From an uncultured Lachnospiraceae bacterium (GTDB lineage: Bacteria; Bacillota; Clostridia; Lachnospirales; Lachnospiraceae), in contig ONCT01000005.1 in the NCBI GenBank assembly GCA_900316395.1, positions 1 through 52,431 on the forward strand: 52,431 nt of DNA, written 5' to 3'. Position 1 is the stretch's first letter. The number at the start of each line of letters is the position of its first letter. The notes below the pieces were generated by a model that was given only the letters and a program-made list of their open reading frames with translations, did no database searches and had not been told where the DNA came from. This document shows positions 1 through 7,132 of the stretch, piece after piece. A program made the position numbers and the translations under genes.

Positions 1-2
1 AA

Positions 3-158
3 TTCGATGTCCCTAAGAACTTTGTTCTTAATTACAAACGAATAGGTACACATCATGATTATGAATTCGTACCGTACCATCCCTTGTGGGTGAATACTCG
101 CATCAGTTCTAAGAAACCTTGCTTTATGAATCCTATAATAACATATCTATCTGAATAG
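3..158 (+). CDS. 3' end of an unidentified CDS (partial, runs off the window)
   Basis: An open frame enters from the left edge and ends at TAG 156-158, giving the last 51 residues of a protein. The peptide is rich in Tyr, His and Pro (it contains YEFVPYHPLW) and reads like real coding sequence, not random frame. I do not recognise the family. No terminator follows. It sits beside other broken pieces of an accessory region, so it may be a truncated gene and not only one cut by the window edge. Confidence 0.4.
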   Translation, partial: FDVPKNFVLNYKRIGTHHDYEFVPYHPLWVNTRISSKKPCFMNPIITYLSE

Positions 159-172
159 TCAACTATTACTAG

Positions 173-386
173 TCTAGATTAGCCAAATACTCTTCCCTTC
201 ATTCTTCACACTCTGCTTATTATCATTTATTATCATCTACATCCTTTTTTGATAATCTTATTTTCTTATACGAATTAGATCAAGCATTACTTAAAGCAGG
301 CAAAGAGCCAGCCGTACATACTAAAAACTATTGGAAGAAGGTGGGTAAAATCCCAAGACACGATGCTATGGTTGAGTCAATTTAAA
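173..386 (+). pseudogene. possible decayed coding remnant
   Basis: A stop-free frame runs from after TAG 170-172 to TAA 384-386 but has no credible start codon or ribosome binding site. The first half is Ser/Tyr-rich and looks non-coding. The last 45 or so residues look like the C-terminus of a protein (KNYWKKVGKIPRH, then DAMVESI). Those last codons lie inside the 90-bp direct repeat. The IPRH stretch faintly recalls HicA-type toxins, but the match is too weak to name. Confidence 0.25.
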
Positions 387-451
387 ATTTTTTAAGGCTT
401 TTTCAGCTCCCAAAATGGAAACTCTAGCAAAAATATGATATAAAAATCACG
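362..451. repeat. 90-bp direct repeat, left copy
   Basis: This stretch recurs at 1475-1564 in the same orientation, with the same length and only three mismatches by eye. The two copies bracket the HEPN-MNT pair. The copy starts inside the end of the remnant frame (the codons for DAMVESI and TAA) and continues into AT-rich sequence, so it looks like a shared gene tail plus downstream DNA. Confidence 0.85.
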
Positions 452-517
452 CGGCAAAGCAACGTATTACTTCTATCATTATCTTATGTATAAAAAAGGA
501 AGCGAATGACTTTATTA

Positions 518-943
518 TTAGTCCTTTGCTTCCTCAATTCTTTTCTTACAATACTCTTCCACAACACCTATTAATTCTTCTGCGGAAGCAATTTGCTTCT
601 CAGCATCTTCTCTTGTTGCAATATAGAATTCATCGTAATCGCTTGCATGTCTAATCTCTTCTGCATCTGAGATTTTTCGTCCAAGAGACCTCTCAAAAAC
701 AGATGTTTTAACATATTGTTTATTAAAATTAGAAATAGCGTCCTTATGCCTTTTAAATGAACGACCATCAAGGGAATGCACAGCATTTATAGCATGAAAT
801 ATAGCATAGTACGCTCTATTATTAGCCCCTCTATAATCGTCATTGTCAAACAACAACCTAGCTGATGCTAAGTCTTGTTTTGAAATATCGATTCTATATA
901 AGCATAAATCGTAAATTGTCCCTTCTTCATTACGCTGCGTCAT
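518..943 (-). CDS. HEPN domain protein (UPF0332 type), toxin candidate
   Basis: About 141 residues, all helical in character. It has the HEPN/UPF0332 pattern: an Arg followed by AYYAIFHA near the middle of the first helical half, a K-H pair after it, and a C-terminal RHASDYDEF stretch. HEPN proteins of HEPN-MNT modules are RNases or targets that are neutralised by the partner nucleotidyltransferase, by complex formation or by AMP/ADP transfer to a Tyr. The gene overlaps the end of the MNT gene upstream, so the two are translationally coupled. I chose ATG 941-943 because AAGGATGG lies about 9 bases before it. ATG 958 is possible but has almost no room for a ribosome binding site. Confidence 0.85.
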   Translation of the reverse strand: MTQRNEEGTIYDLCLYRIDISKQDLASARLLFDNDDYRGANNRAYYAIFHAINAVHSLDGRSFKRHKDAISNFNKQYVKTSVFERSLGRKISDAEEIRHASDYDEFYIATREDAEKQIASAEELIGVVEEYCKKRIEEAKD

Positions 944-1277
944 ATATAGTGATTCCATCCTTTTCTATATTTTTAAAAAACGGATACGCATTTCGCCACT
1001 TGTTAAACACTTCCTCGCTGTGCGCTATAGGATTTATATCCATATCAAAATCGAAATTATAATTAAATGTAATCTCCGAAAGTGACTCTTGGTAACTCTT
1101 AGCTTCTATATCAGAAATATTTAATAAAATCATAATATCAATATCGGAATCATCTCTATAATCTCCTCTTGCGTAAGAACCATATAAAATTATTTTTTTC
1201 AAATGATTACCGTAAATTGCAACAAGCTCTTTAATGTATTCATCTATCAACTTCTTCTTAGCTTCATCCATAATCAT
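930..1277 (-). CDS. MNT-type nucleotidyltransferase, antitoxin candidate
   Basis: About 115 residues with the minimal nucleotidyltransferase signature GSYARGDYRDDSDID near residues 33-47, giving the GS motif and the two metal-binding Asp. Small MNT proteins paired with HEPN proteins act as antitoxins, in several studied cases by adding AMP to the HEPN partner. It is the first gene of the pair and overlaps HEPN by 14 bases. The start is uncertain among TTG 1280, ATG 1277 and ATG 1271, since no strong ribosome binding site is visible. The C-terminus after residue 85 is unlike the core domain. Confidence 0.85.
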   Translation of the reverse strand: MIMDEAKKKLIDEYIKELVAIYGNHLKKIILYGSYARGDYRDDSDIDIMILLNISDIEAKSYQESLSEITFNYNFDFDMDINPIAHSEEVFNKWRNAYPFFKNIEKDGITIYDAA

Positions 1278-1309
1278 CAACCCGATAACACTCTCTATTA
1301 ATTTCTATT

Positions 1310-1337
1310 ATTATAACATCTTTGTTTCAATAAACAA
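1310..1337 (-). promoter_or_regulatory. probable promoter of the HEPN-MNT pair
   Basis: Reading the minus strand, TTGTTT (1337-1332) is followed 16 bases later by TATAAT (1315-1310), ahead of the MNT start. The 12-mer attataacatct containing this -10 recurs at 1380-1391, so a second start or a duplicated regulatory half-site is possible. The rest of 1338-1474 is plain AT-rich sequence with no gene that I can see. Confidence 0.5.
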
Positions 1338-1474
1338 TAAGTTTAAGACATAAAAGATTTCAATAATTTATCCACTAATATTATAACATCTATGAAAATG
1401 TGTTACAACGCAGATATAAAGACATTTTTCCAATAACATATATTTAAAGTTTTGACAGCGAAAATTTACAGTTG

Positions 1475-1564
1475 GATGCTATGGTTGAGTCAATTTAAAA
1501 TTATTTAAGGCTTTTTTAGCTCACAAAATGGAAACTCTAGCAAAAATATGATATAAAAATCACG
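1475..1564. repeat. 90-bp direct repeat, right copy
   Basis: Second copy of the repeat at 362-451, about 97 percent identical with no length change. The sequence before this copy is unrelated to that before the left copy, so only the 90 bp are duplicated. It lies upstream of the HEPN-MNT pair and directly next to the tRNA fragment. Confidence 0.85.
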
Positions 1565-1613
1565 TGAAAAACCACATATTTTCAAGGCTTTGCGGAGACG
1601 ACAACACAAACAC

Positions 1614-1650
1614 TACCAATGAGGTGCGCTACCGACTGTGCCACGCCAGC
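1614..1650 (-). pseudogene. 5' half of a tRNA-Thr(GGU) gene
   Basis: The minus strand from 1650 reads as the 5' acceptor strand GCTGGCG, a D arm (GCAC, AGTCGGTA, GCGC), the anticodon 5' stem CCTCA and the loop TTGGTA, giving anticodon GGT. After the anticodon loop the sequence diverges, so the 3' stem, T arm and acceptor are missing. The D stem has one A-C mismatch. A break in the anticodon loop is what integration by a tyrosine recombinase often leaves. I see nothing else in 1651-1714. Confidence 0.65.
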
Positions 1651-1714
1651 AAATATTACTAAGGTAGTATAACAAAGATTAGGGTAGCTTTAATTATACC
1701 ATTACTTTTACCAA

Positions 1715-1966
1715 TTATTTCATAAAAGACTTTATAGGATTGTTTTCCTTTGCTAAATCCTTCAGCATCTCTAGATTTTGTTTCATATAATCTTCTAATG
1801 CATTTCTTTCTTCCTCAGAAAAACCTGTATTAGAATTGATAATACATTTAGGTATCTCACCCTCTGCTCGCCTTACACTATCAGAGAATGTTACGTATGC
1901 AAGTTTTTCTCCATTTTTATTACAAATAGGTGATACTTGCATTTGCAATTCATCGTTATTATTCAT
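1715..1966 (-). CDS. small conserved-looking hypothetical protein
   Basis: 83 residues, hydrophilic, no signal peptide or membrane segment. A first half that looks like a small beta sheet (NGEKLAYVTFSDSVRRAEGEIP) is followed by an acidic C-terminal helix. I do not recognise a named domain. ATG 1966 was chosen because GAAGAGGAT lies just before it; a longer frame starting at 2008 would overlap the dehydrogenase. It follows the dehydrogenase gene by 25 bases on the same strand, so both are probably co-transcribed. Confidence 0.65.
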   Translation of the reverse strand: MNNNDELQMQVSPICNKNGEKLAYVTFSDSVRRAEGEIPKCIINSNTGFSEEERNALEDYMKQNLEMLKDLAKENNPIKSFMK

Positions 1967-1991
1967 TTTTATATCCTCTTCAAACTTGAAT

Positions 1992-2804
1992 TTACAAAGC
2001 TTTTCCACCAGATACTTTGATTACCTGTCCTGTAATCATTCTTGCCTGTTTACTTGCAAGGAATAAAACAGTTTCTGCAATATCTTCTGGTTGAATTAAT
2101 TTTCCCATTGGAATTAAAGGAACAACTACTTTTTCAAATTCGTCATCAATCCAACCTGTTTGAGTTGGACCAGGTGAAACACAATTTACAGTTATTCCAT
2201 ACTGTGCCACCTCAAGAGCAATACTACGAGTAAGTGCTTCTAAAGTTGCTTTACTTGCTCCATAAGTGATTTGACCTGCAAAGATTTGTGATGCATCTGT
2301 TGAAATATTGATAATTCTTCCATTATCACCACGATGATTAATTAATTCTCTTGTCATTAAAATACTTCCACGAACATTAACTGCAAATGTATCATCTATC
2401 ACCTTTTGAGTTATGGTTTCTATAGTATCGCAACCAGTTTCATCATCTGTCGCAGCATTGTTAAATAAAATATCAATTCGTCCGTATTTATCAAGAACTA
2501 TAGAATAAATATTTTTCACATCGTCCTCGTTCGAAATATCACTTTCTAAAACAATATAATCGGCACCCATTTCTTTGAGTTTAGATTCTACAGCATCTGC
2601 ATTTCCTGCATTTGCTCCATAATATCTATCTACGCCATTTCTATCCATTTTCGTTGCATCAAATGGTCTATCTACCTTCTTATATACCAAAACCACTTTC
2701 GCACCTTCACGAGCAAAGGCAATAGCCGTTGTTGCCCCAATCCCCCATGAATTATTTGCTCCTGTAATTATAGCCACCTTATCTTTTAATCCGTAATCAA
2801 TCAT
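1992..2804 (-). CDS. short-chain dehydrogenase/reductase (SDR)
   Basis: 270 residues, the usual length for a classical SDR. The N-terminal Rossmann motif TGANNSWGIG binds NAD(P). FNNAA near residue 116 and YGASK near residue 182, with the upstream Ser in NISTDAS, give the Asn-Ser-Tyr-Lys catalytic set. The tail VSGGKAL is typical. Substrate is unknown; the insert after the second strand (residues 43-70) is longer than usual. No good ribosome binding site or promoter is visible before the start, and the IS110 element lies less than 100 bases upstream on the other strand, so the gene may have lost its native promoter. Confidence 0.9.
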   Translation of the reverse strand: MIDYGLKDKVAIITGANNSWGIGATTAIAFAREGAKVVLVYKKVDRPFDATKMDRNGVDRYYGANAGNADAVESKLKEMGADYIVLESDISNEDDVKNIYSIVLDKYGRIDILFNNAATDDETGCDTIETITQKVIDDTFAVNVRGSILMTRELINHRGDNGRIINISTDASQIFAGQITYGASKATLEALTRSIALEVAQYGITVNCVSPGPTQTGWIDDEFEKVVVPLIPMGKLIQPEDIAETVLFLASKQARMITGQVIKVSGGKAL

Positions 2805-2818
2805 TTATATCACGTATA

Positions 2819-2851
2819 ATCCAATTATCAGTTTTGATGATTGGATTTTTT
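2819..2851 (+). terminator. hairpin with T-run
   Basis: A 12-bp stem (2819-2830 with 2835-2846, one wobble pair) has a 4-base loop and is followed by TTTTTT on the plus strand. It looks like a rho-independent terminator facing the IS110 element, yet no plus-strand gene precedes it. It may have served a gene now lost, or insulate the element from outside transcription. Confidence 0.5.
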
Positions 2852-2858
2852 CCTTTCT

Positions 2859-3064
2859 CCCAGGTTCTACTGGGTAATCTAATCTCTATCTGATATATTT
2901 ATTAAGGCGCTGTGGATCTGTGCCTATTTAATTACAGCTCTGACTGGTACGAGGTGACTCAGACCACAGCTTTTCGTCTATTACTGTTAATCAGTTTGTT
3001 AACGCTCTGACGTTTCTATTTACGTGATTACACAGCCGGATTCTCTGTGGAAGACAACAGCGCC
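2859..3064 (+). ncRNA. candidate bridge RNA of the IS110 element
   Basis: IS110-group elements carry, upstream of the transposase, a structured RNA with two loops that pair with target and donor DNA. Here the region holds a 5' hairpin (CCCAG 2859-2863 with CTGGG 2870-2874), a closing pair of perfect complements (GGCGCTGT 2906-2913 with ACAGCGCC 3057-3064), and inner hairpins at 2939-2963 (TCTGA/TCAGA) and 3031-3049 (CACAG/CTGTG). The octamer GCTCTGAC occurs in each half (2937-2944 and 3004-3011). The layout fits two internal loops, but I could not assign guide segments. Confidence 0.55.
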
Positions 3065-3091
3065 AAATCTTATATCTAAGGAGGTACCATT

Positions 3092-4267
3092 ATGTCCACG
3101 TACTTTGTTGGAATAGACATTTCAAAGTACAAACACGACTGCTGTATAATCAATGCGGCAGTTCAGAGTATCGTTGCTAAATTTACCATCCGAAATGATA
3201 AGGAGGGTTTTAACGAATTACTCACTTCTCTCCAATCTCTATCAACTCCTGATGACATAAAAATAGGGTTTGAATCTACAGCCCATTATGCCCTCAACCT
3301 TGAACTCTTCCTCGAGAAAGCCCACCACAGCTTTATGGAAGTTAATCCGGTTCTCATCAGCGAGTACAAGAAGTCTACTTCTTTGAGGCGGACAAAGACG
3401 GATTCCGTTGATTGTGAATCCATTGCCCGTTGGTTAATGACCGTAGAGTACAAACCCCATTCAAAGGGATTTTACCATGCTTACTCCCTAAAGTCATTAA
3501 CACGTTTGCGTGACCGCCTTATTCGTCAGCGTTCATTTTACCTTGTTAAGATTACCAATGTACTGGATCACACTTTCCCGGAGTTCAAACCTTTCTTTCA
3601 GGAGCGTTTTAGCAAGACAGCTTTATATCTTCTTGAAAACTATGGTTCCGCTGAAAAGATGGCTCGTATGAATTCCGCTTCGTATGATAATCTCAGGCGT
3701 ATTTCCCGTGGTAAATTTACGCCTCAAAAGTTCCTGGAGCTTAAGGCTCTTGCAGCTAATACCGTAGGTGTGAACAACTCCATCTTTGACACTGAGCTTA
3801 CCTGCCTACTGACGCTTTACAAAGAAGCCGCCAAACAGGTTTCTGTCCTCGAAGCCCAGATAACCAAGCTTATCGAAGAAGTGCATCCACACTATATGTC
3901 AATCCCCGGCATTGGTCCTATATCTGCCGCTGTCATCTATGCTGAATACGGAGACATATCAAATTTCTCATCACCGGCACAGATGCTTGCTTTTGCAGGT
4001 TTAGAGCCTAGTATCAGCGAGTCAGGAACAGAGTCCCATAGGGGACGGATGGTCAAGCGTGGCTCATCTCAGCTTAGATATACGCTCATGAACTGTGCCC
4101 TGCCACTTATCCGCTTTGATATGACTTTCGCAGCCTACTATGCCAAGAAACGATCCGAGGGAAAGCCACATCGAGTTGCAATATCACATGTCACGAAGAA
4201 ATTGGTCAGAGTCATTTTTGCATTGGAGAGGCAGAACACTGACTTTGTAGCTACCGCTCTTCGCTGA
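3092..4267 (+). CDS. IS110-family transposase (DEDD recombinase)
   Basis: 391 residues, full length. The N-terminal RuvC-like domain has D9 (GIDIS), E61 (FESTAHY), D104 and D107 (KTDSVDCES), the DEDD set. The C-terminal Transposase_20 domain follows a coiled linker and contains PGIGPISAAVIYAE and the Ser-rich GRMVKRGSSQLR region where the catalytic Ser of this family lies. These enzymes insert the element through an RNA-guided recombination. A strong AAGGAGG precedes the ATG. No frameshift or stop is seen, so the element may be active. Confidence 0.95.
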   Translation: MSTYFVGIDISKYKHDCCIINAAVQSIVAKFTIRNDKEGFNELLTSLQSLSTPDDIKIGFESTAHYALNLELFLEKAHHSFMEVNPVLISEYKKSTSLRRTKTDSVDCESIARWLMTVEYKPHSKGFYHAYSLKSLTRLRDRLIRQRSFYLVKITNVLDHTFPEFKPFFQERFSKTALYLLENYGSAEKMARMNSASYDNLRRISRGKFTPQKFLELKALAANTVGVNNSIFDTELTCLLTLYKEAAKQVSVLEAQITKLIEEVHPHYMSIPGIGPISAAVIYAEYGDISNFSSPAQMLAFAGLEPSISESGTESHRGRMVKRGSSQLRYTLMNCALPLIRFDMTFAAYYAKKRSEGKPHRVAISHVTKKLVRVIFALERQNTDFVATALR

Positions 4268-4289
4268 CACCAATAACCTTTCCTGTTGC

Positions 4290-4319
4290 ACCATCTGAAA
4301 TACGGTGTATTCAGATGGT
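4290..4319 (+). terminator. inverted repeat at the right end of the IS110 element
   Basis: A perfect 10-bp inverted repeat (ACCATCTGAA 4290-4299 with its complement 4310-4319) encloses a 10-base loop and is followed by TTTATTTTT. It is probably the terminator of the transposase transcript. It could also be part of the recombination end. Nothing else is visible between here and the next gene. Confidence 0.6.
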
Positions 4320-4423
4320 TTATTTTTCATGCACTTTTTTACTGAATCAAAAAAACTTCAAAAAGTACTTGACTGTTTATAGTTTGTCACCTCATTAAAT
4401 CTCGATTTATCTATCTCACCAGC

Positions 4424-4879
4424 TTATTGAACAATATCCCCATCCCACGTATTGATTCCACCAAATTCATATACATTTGTATAGCCCATATCAGCAAGTT
4501 TCTGTGCAGCTTGCTTACTTCTATTCCCCGTCCTACAATACACTAATATAATCTGATCTAGGTCTTTTAATTGCTCTGGTTGCGAAGTTCCAATACTTTC
4601 ATTAGGTATTAAAACTGCGCCTGCAATATGTCCGTTATCATATTCATCCTGACGACGTACATCTACAATAATGTGACCATCATCTCTTTTCATCATTTCT
4701 TTTGCTTCTTCTTGACCAATCTGTTTATAAGTGTTATTTTTTGCTGTCATATCCTTATTCTCTTCATTTACACTCCTTGAGGTACTAGTATTAGCTGCAT
4801 TATCTGCTTCTTTACTACATGAGCAACCTGCTAAAACGAGCATTATTGCTACAATTATCGTTATAAAGTATTTTTTCAT
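4424..4879 (-). CDS. rhodanese-domain lipoprotein
   Basis: 151 residues. A type II signal peptide ends in LAGC with lipidated Cys19, followed by SCS and a Ser/Thr/Asn linker to about residue 50. The rhodanese fold follows (VDVRRQDEYDNGHIAGAVLIP), with the active-site loop CRTGNRS starting at Cys115. Such exported single-domain rhodaneses carry or transfer sulfane sulfur at the outer face of the membrane; the acceptor is unknown. It stands alone, on the strand opposite the IS110 transposase, with its own spacer upstream. Confidence 0.9.
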   Translation of the reverse strand: MKKYFITIIVAIMLVLAGCSCSKEADNAANTSTSRSVNEENKDMTAKNNTYKQIGQEEAKEMMKRDDGHIIVDVRRQDEYDNGHIAGAVLIPNESIGTSQPEQLKDLDQIILVYCRTGNRSKQAAQKLADMGYTNVYEFGGINTWDGDIVQ

Positions 4880-5031
4880 AAGCCATTTCCTCTAAATATA
4901 TTAATCTCACTACAATACTTATTTTAACACAAATCGGCGCGTTTCTGTTCCAGTCATTGCCAGAACAGTTATATCATACTACGTAGTCTCATAGTTTGTC
5001 TAACGCCTCATATATGTGTGCACTATAAAAC

Positions 5032-5057
5032 AGGCACCAGCTATATAGCCAGTGCCT
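5032..5057 (-). terminator. terminator of the 528-residue lipoprotein gene
   Basis: On the minus strand GGCACTGGC and GCTGGTGCC pair around a TATATA loop, followed by TGTTTT. It lies about 45 bases after the stop of the gene at 5101. The stem closely resembles the terminator at 9737-9758. Confidence 0.7.
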
Positions 5058-5100
5058 TTAGTGTATTATCGTTATATATTCAATTCATTTTGACCTATTA

Positions 5101-6687
5101 TCAGTTCGCATATAGCATTACTGCTTCTTCAATATCAGGAAAATCTTTATCAGGGAATATAAATCTTCCTTTTTTTATTGGTTCAAAACTCACCCACATA
5201 CATATCTCATGTCCTTTTTTTAATTCTCCATCCCAAGTAATAATGTCTGCTTTGACTGTAATATCGTCTTCTCTGTAATTATATGCTAGACCCTTTGTAT
5301 CTTTTGAAGCCCCATGAAGATAATCATCCTTCCATAGACCTGCAAGCTCTAAATCTTGTTGAGGTGTTCTTCCATGCATTTTTTCTAGATATTGGCTTAA
5401 CTGACGCTCGCCCACCTTGGACTTATCATAGTCAAAATCCAATGGGTTATTTACTATTTCTATAGACTTAACATTCTTCTCTAGTCCATAACAATACATT
5501 GATTCTTGCTGTGATGCGGCCTCAGGACTGATTCCAGGTCCATTCTCTTCTATTGCTGTTAATGCATTAGCTAGAAGTTGACCATACTCCTGATAAGTAA
5601 CTGCAGTATTACCAGTTCCTATGTTGTAATATAGTGAGATTAATGAGTATGCTCTCTTTATCTCGAATTCTGCATTTGCTCTATAAGCTGCACGTAATGA
5701 ATACCCTTGTGACTCAAAGTTAAAATACAAATTCCAATAATTATCATAAGCAGTAAGTGGACTAAAGTCTTTTGGCTTACCAAGCTCTCCAGCCACATTT
5801 ACATAGTTTTGTTTTAGGTCATCCATAATCTTGGTAAAATCCTTAAGATCTGGATTCGTTGACTCGTTTTCCTGTATAAATGCAATGAGTTTAGCTGTAT
5901 AAGCCTGTTCCTCTTCTGCAGATGCTCCCTCTGCTGGAGCTGGCGTTCCTTGTTCTGCAAGAAGCTTAGCACCTGTTACTAACATACGCTGAAGAATCTC
6001 AGCATCTGTATCAAGAGCTATCATAGCATTATCAAATGGTTGCAAGCCATTTCGATATGCCTGCTTCGTTGTCTCATCAAGTTGAGCACTCATAGCCATT
6101 GTAAGTAAGCGCAAATCCTGTACTTGAAGGGACAAATCCTGAATAGCAGATAATATCTGTTCATTGGTTACACCACTAGGTCCCCCTATTCCAAACATTC
6201 CCAATATTCCAGTTATACCAGACAAAGCAGCAGTTATATCACCTGTATAATACGCGCGAACAATTCCATATACGCTTGTTCCAAAATCCGCTACCATAGC
6301 CAAATCAGAATCCATCTGCTTTGCTAACTGAGATGTATAGTTTGCTATTGCATCATAATTCTTATACTTTACTTGTTTTGCTGCAGTTTCCTTCATGTAC
6401 TTAACTTCAGCACTATCATTTTCATTTCCAGCCCTTGAAATTATTGCTGGAAGCTGTTTCTCGATGTCAAGTACATTCTTAACTGTTGCATCCGCTTTGT
6501 CTGTGACTTCAAGTCCATTGTCCGTAAGCTTTGTTCCCTCTGGAATAGCAATGTCCTTGTTAGTAAAATCACATTTATACCCTGTAGTTGTTGTGTTGTT
6601 AGTAGTAGAGTTCGAACATGAGCATCCTGCTAATGTGGATACTATAAGAATCGCTATTAACCCTATTGCTACAATACGTTTTTTCAT
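5101..6687 (-). CDS. large lipoprotein of unknown function, helix-rich
   Basis: 528 residues. A type II signal peptide ends in LAGC (Cys22), followed by SCS and an Asn/Thr linker. The next 120 residues look helical. Residues 151-169 form a Gly-rich hydrophobic stretch (AALSGITGILGMFGIGG), flanked by a heptad-like segment at 177-210. The C-terminal 150 residues look beta-rich. The layout of long helices around one hydrophobic segment recalls alpha-pore-forming toxins, but that is only architectural. It follows the first Nif11-leader gene by 58 bases on the same strand with a good AGGAGG, so the two are likely co-transcribed from the element at 7100-7132. No family recognised. Confidence 0.75.
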   Translation of the reverse strand: MKKRIVAIGLIAILIVSTLAGCSCSNSTTNNTTTTGYKCDFTNKDIAIPEGTKLTDNGLEVTDKADATVKNVLDIEKQLPAIISRAGNENDSAEVKYMKETAAKQVKYKNYDAIANYTSQLAKQMDSDLAMVADFGTSVYGIVRAYYTGDITAALSGITGILGMFGIGGPSGVTNEQILSAIQDLSLQVQDLRLLTMAMSAQLDETTKQAYRNGLQPFDNAMIALDTDAEILQRMLVTGAKLLAEQGTPAPAEGASAEEEQAYTAKLIAFIQENESTNPDLKDFTKIMDDLKQNYVNVAGELGKPKDFSPLTAYDNYWNLYFNFESQGYSLRAAYRANAEFEIKRAYSLISLYYNIGTGNTAVTYQEYGQLLANALTAIEENGPGISPEAASQQESMYCYGLEKNVKSIEIVNNPLDFDYDKSKVGERQLSQYLEKMHGRTPQQDLELAGLWKDDYLHGASKDTKGLAYNYREDDITVKADIITWDGELKKGHEICMWVSFEPIKKGRFIFPDKDFPDIEEAVMLYAN

Positions 6688-6745
6688 AGTAATATACCTC
6701 CTGCCCCTTTACGGAAATAATACACCACATTTTACACTAGAAGGT

Positions 6746-7018
6746 TTAGAAATTTTTTCTGTGAAATACATTTCCGCAGTCCTTGCATTCATATTTACCT
6801 CTTTCAACACTTCTTATGAGCTTTACGTTCTTAGAGCCACATTTATCACACTTAGCAGTGCTAACAATGCATCCTCCACCTGAAACTGCCTCAAGCTGCT
6901 CATCAGTAAGTTCAAATCCTTCAGCCTGAGCAAGGCTTAAGATTTCTTCTGGACTCTTACAAGCCTTAACCTTCTTGATTTGCTCCTCTGATAATCCTTT
7001 TAATAATTCTTGCCTCAT
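6746..7018 (-). CDS. Nif11-type leader fused to a zinc ribbon (copy A)
   Basis: 90 residues. Residues 1-49 match the Nif11-like leader of RiPP precursors (KGLSEEQIKKV, then LTDEQLEAVSGGG), ending in the double-glycine type cleavage site. In place of a modifiable core, residues 50-90 form a zinc ribbon with CxxC at 57-60 and 78-81. It is a close relative of the gene at 8818-9114: 42 of the first 50 residues agree. No RiPP-modifying enzyme or C39 peptidase exporter is in the window. AAGGAGG sits well before the ATG. The product could be a processed secreted ribbon or an intracellular protein that only uses the leader as a recognition handle. Confidence 0.8.
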   Translation of the reverse strand: MRQELLKGLSEEQIKKVKACKSPEEILSLAQAEGFELTDEQLEAVSGGGCIVSTAKCDKCGSKNVKLIRSVERGKYECKDCGNVFHRKNF

Positions 7019-7099
7019 AGTAGTTACCTCCTTTGCTATGTCTATAAATAATATACCACATTTTAATTAGATTTTGTTTATGTGGAATAACCTTTCACA

Positions 7100-7132
7100 T
7101 ATATATACACATTTAAAATGTTAAATGCGACA
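7100..7132 (-). promoter_or_regulatory. shared 33-bp upstream element, copy 1
   Basis: On the minus strand it reads TGTCGCATT, 13 bases, GTGTATATATA. The same two blocks at exactly the same spacing occur before the two other small genes (9205-9237 and 9555-9587). The end nearer the gene is about 80 bases from the Nif11 copy A start. TATATA preceded by GTG could be a -10, with TCGCAT 17 bases before it as a poor -35, so an activator or alternative sigma factor is likely. The upstream half overlaps the last codons of the MBL-fold gene. Confidence 0.7.

Larger units (their letters stand above)
2855..4325 (+). mobile_element. IS110-family insertion sequence (ends approximate)
   Basis: One transposase gene is preceded by about 240 bases of structured non-coding DNA and followed by a short right end with an inverted repeat. 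IS110 elements lack terminal inverted repeats and usually make no target duplication, so I cannot fix the ends exactly. The left end is probably near 2850-2880 and the right end within about 60 bases of 4267. Confidence 0.6.

Noticed and set aside
173..386. HicA-type toxin
   Set aside because: Only IPRH resembles HicA; the catalytic His region and start are absent.
1614..1650. Intact tRNA gene
   Set aside because: Only the 5' half can be folded; T arm and 3' acceptor are missing.
6395..6883. 162-residue plus-strand ORF
   Set aside because: It lies antisense to the 528-residue lipoprotein and runs across the spacer into Nif11 copy A; it is hydrophobic by frame effect and has no ribosome site.
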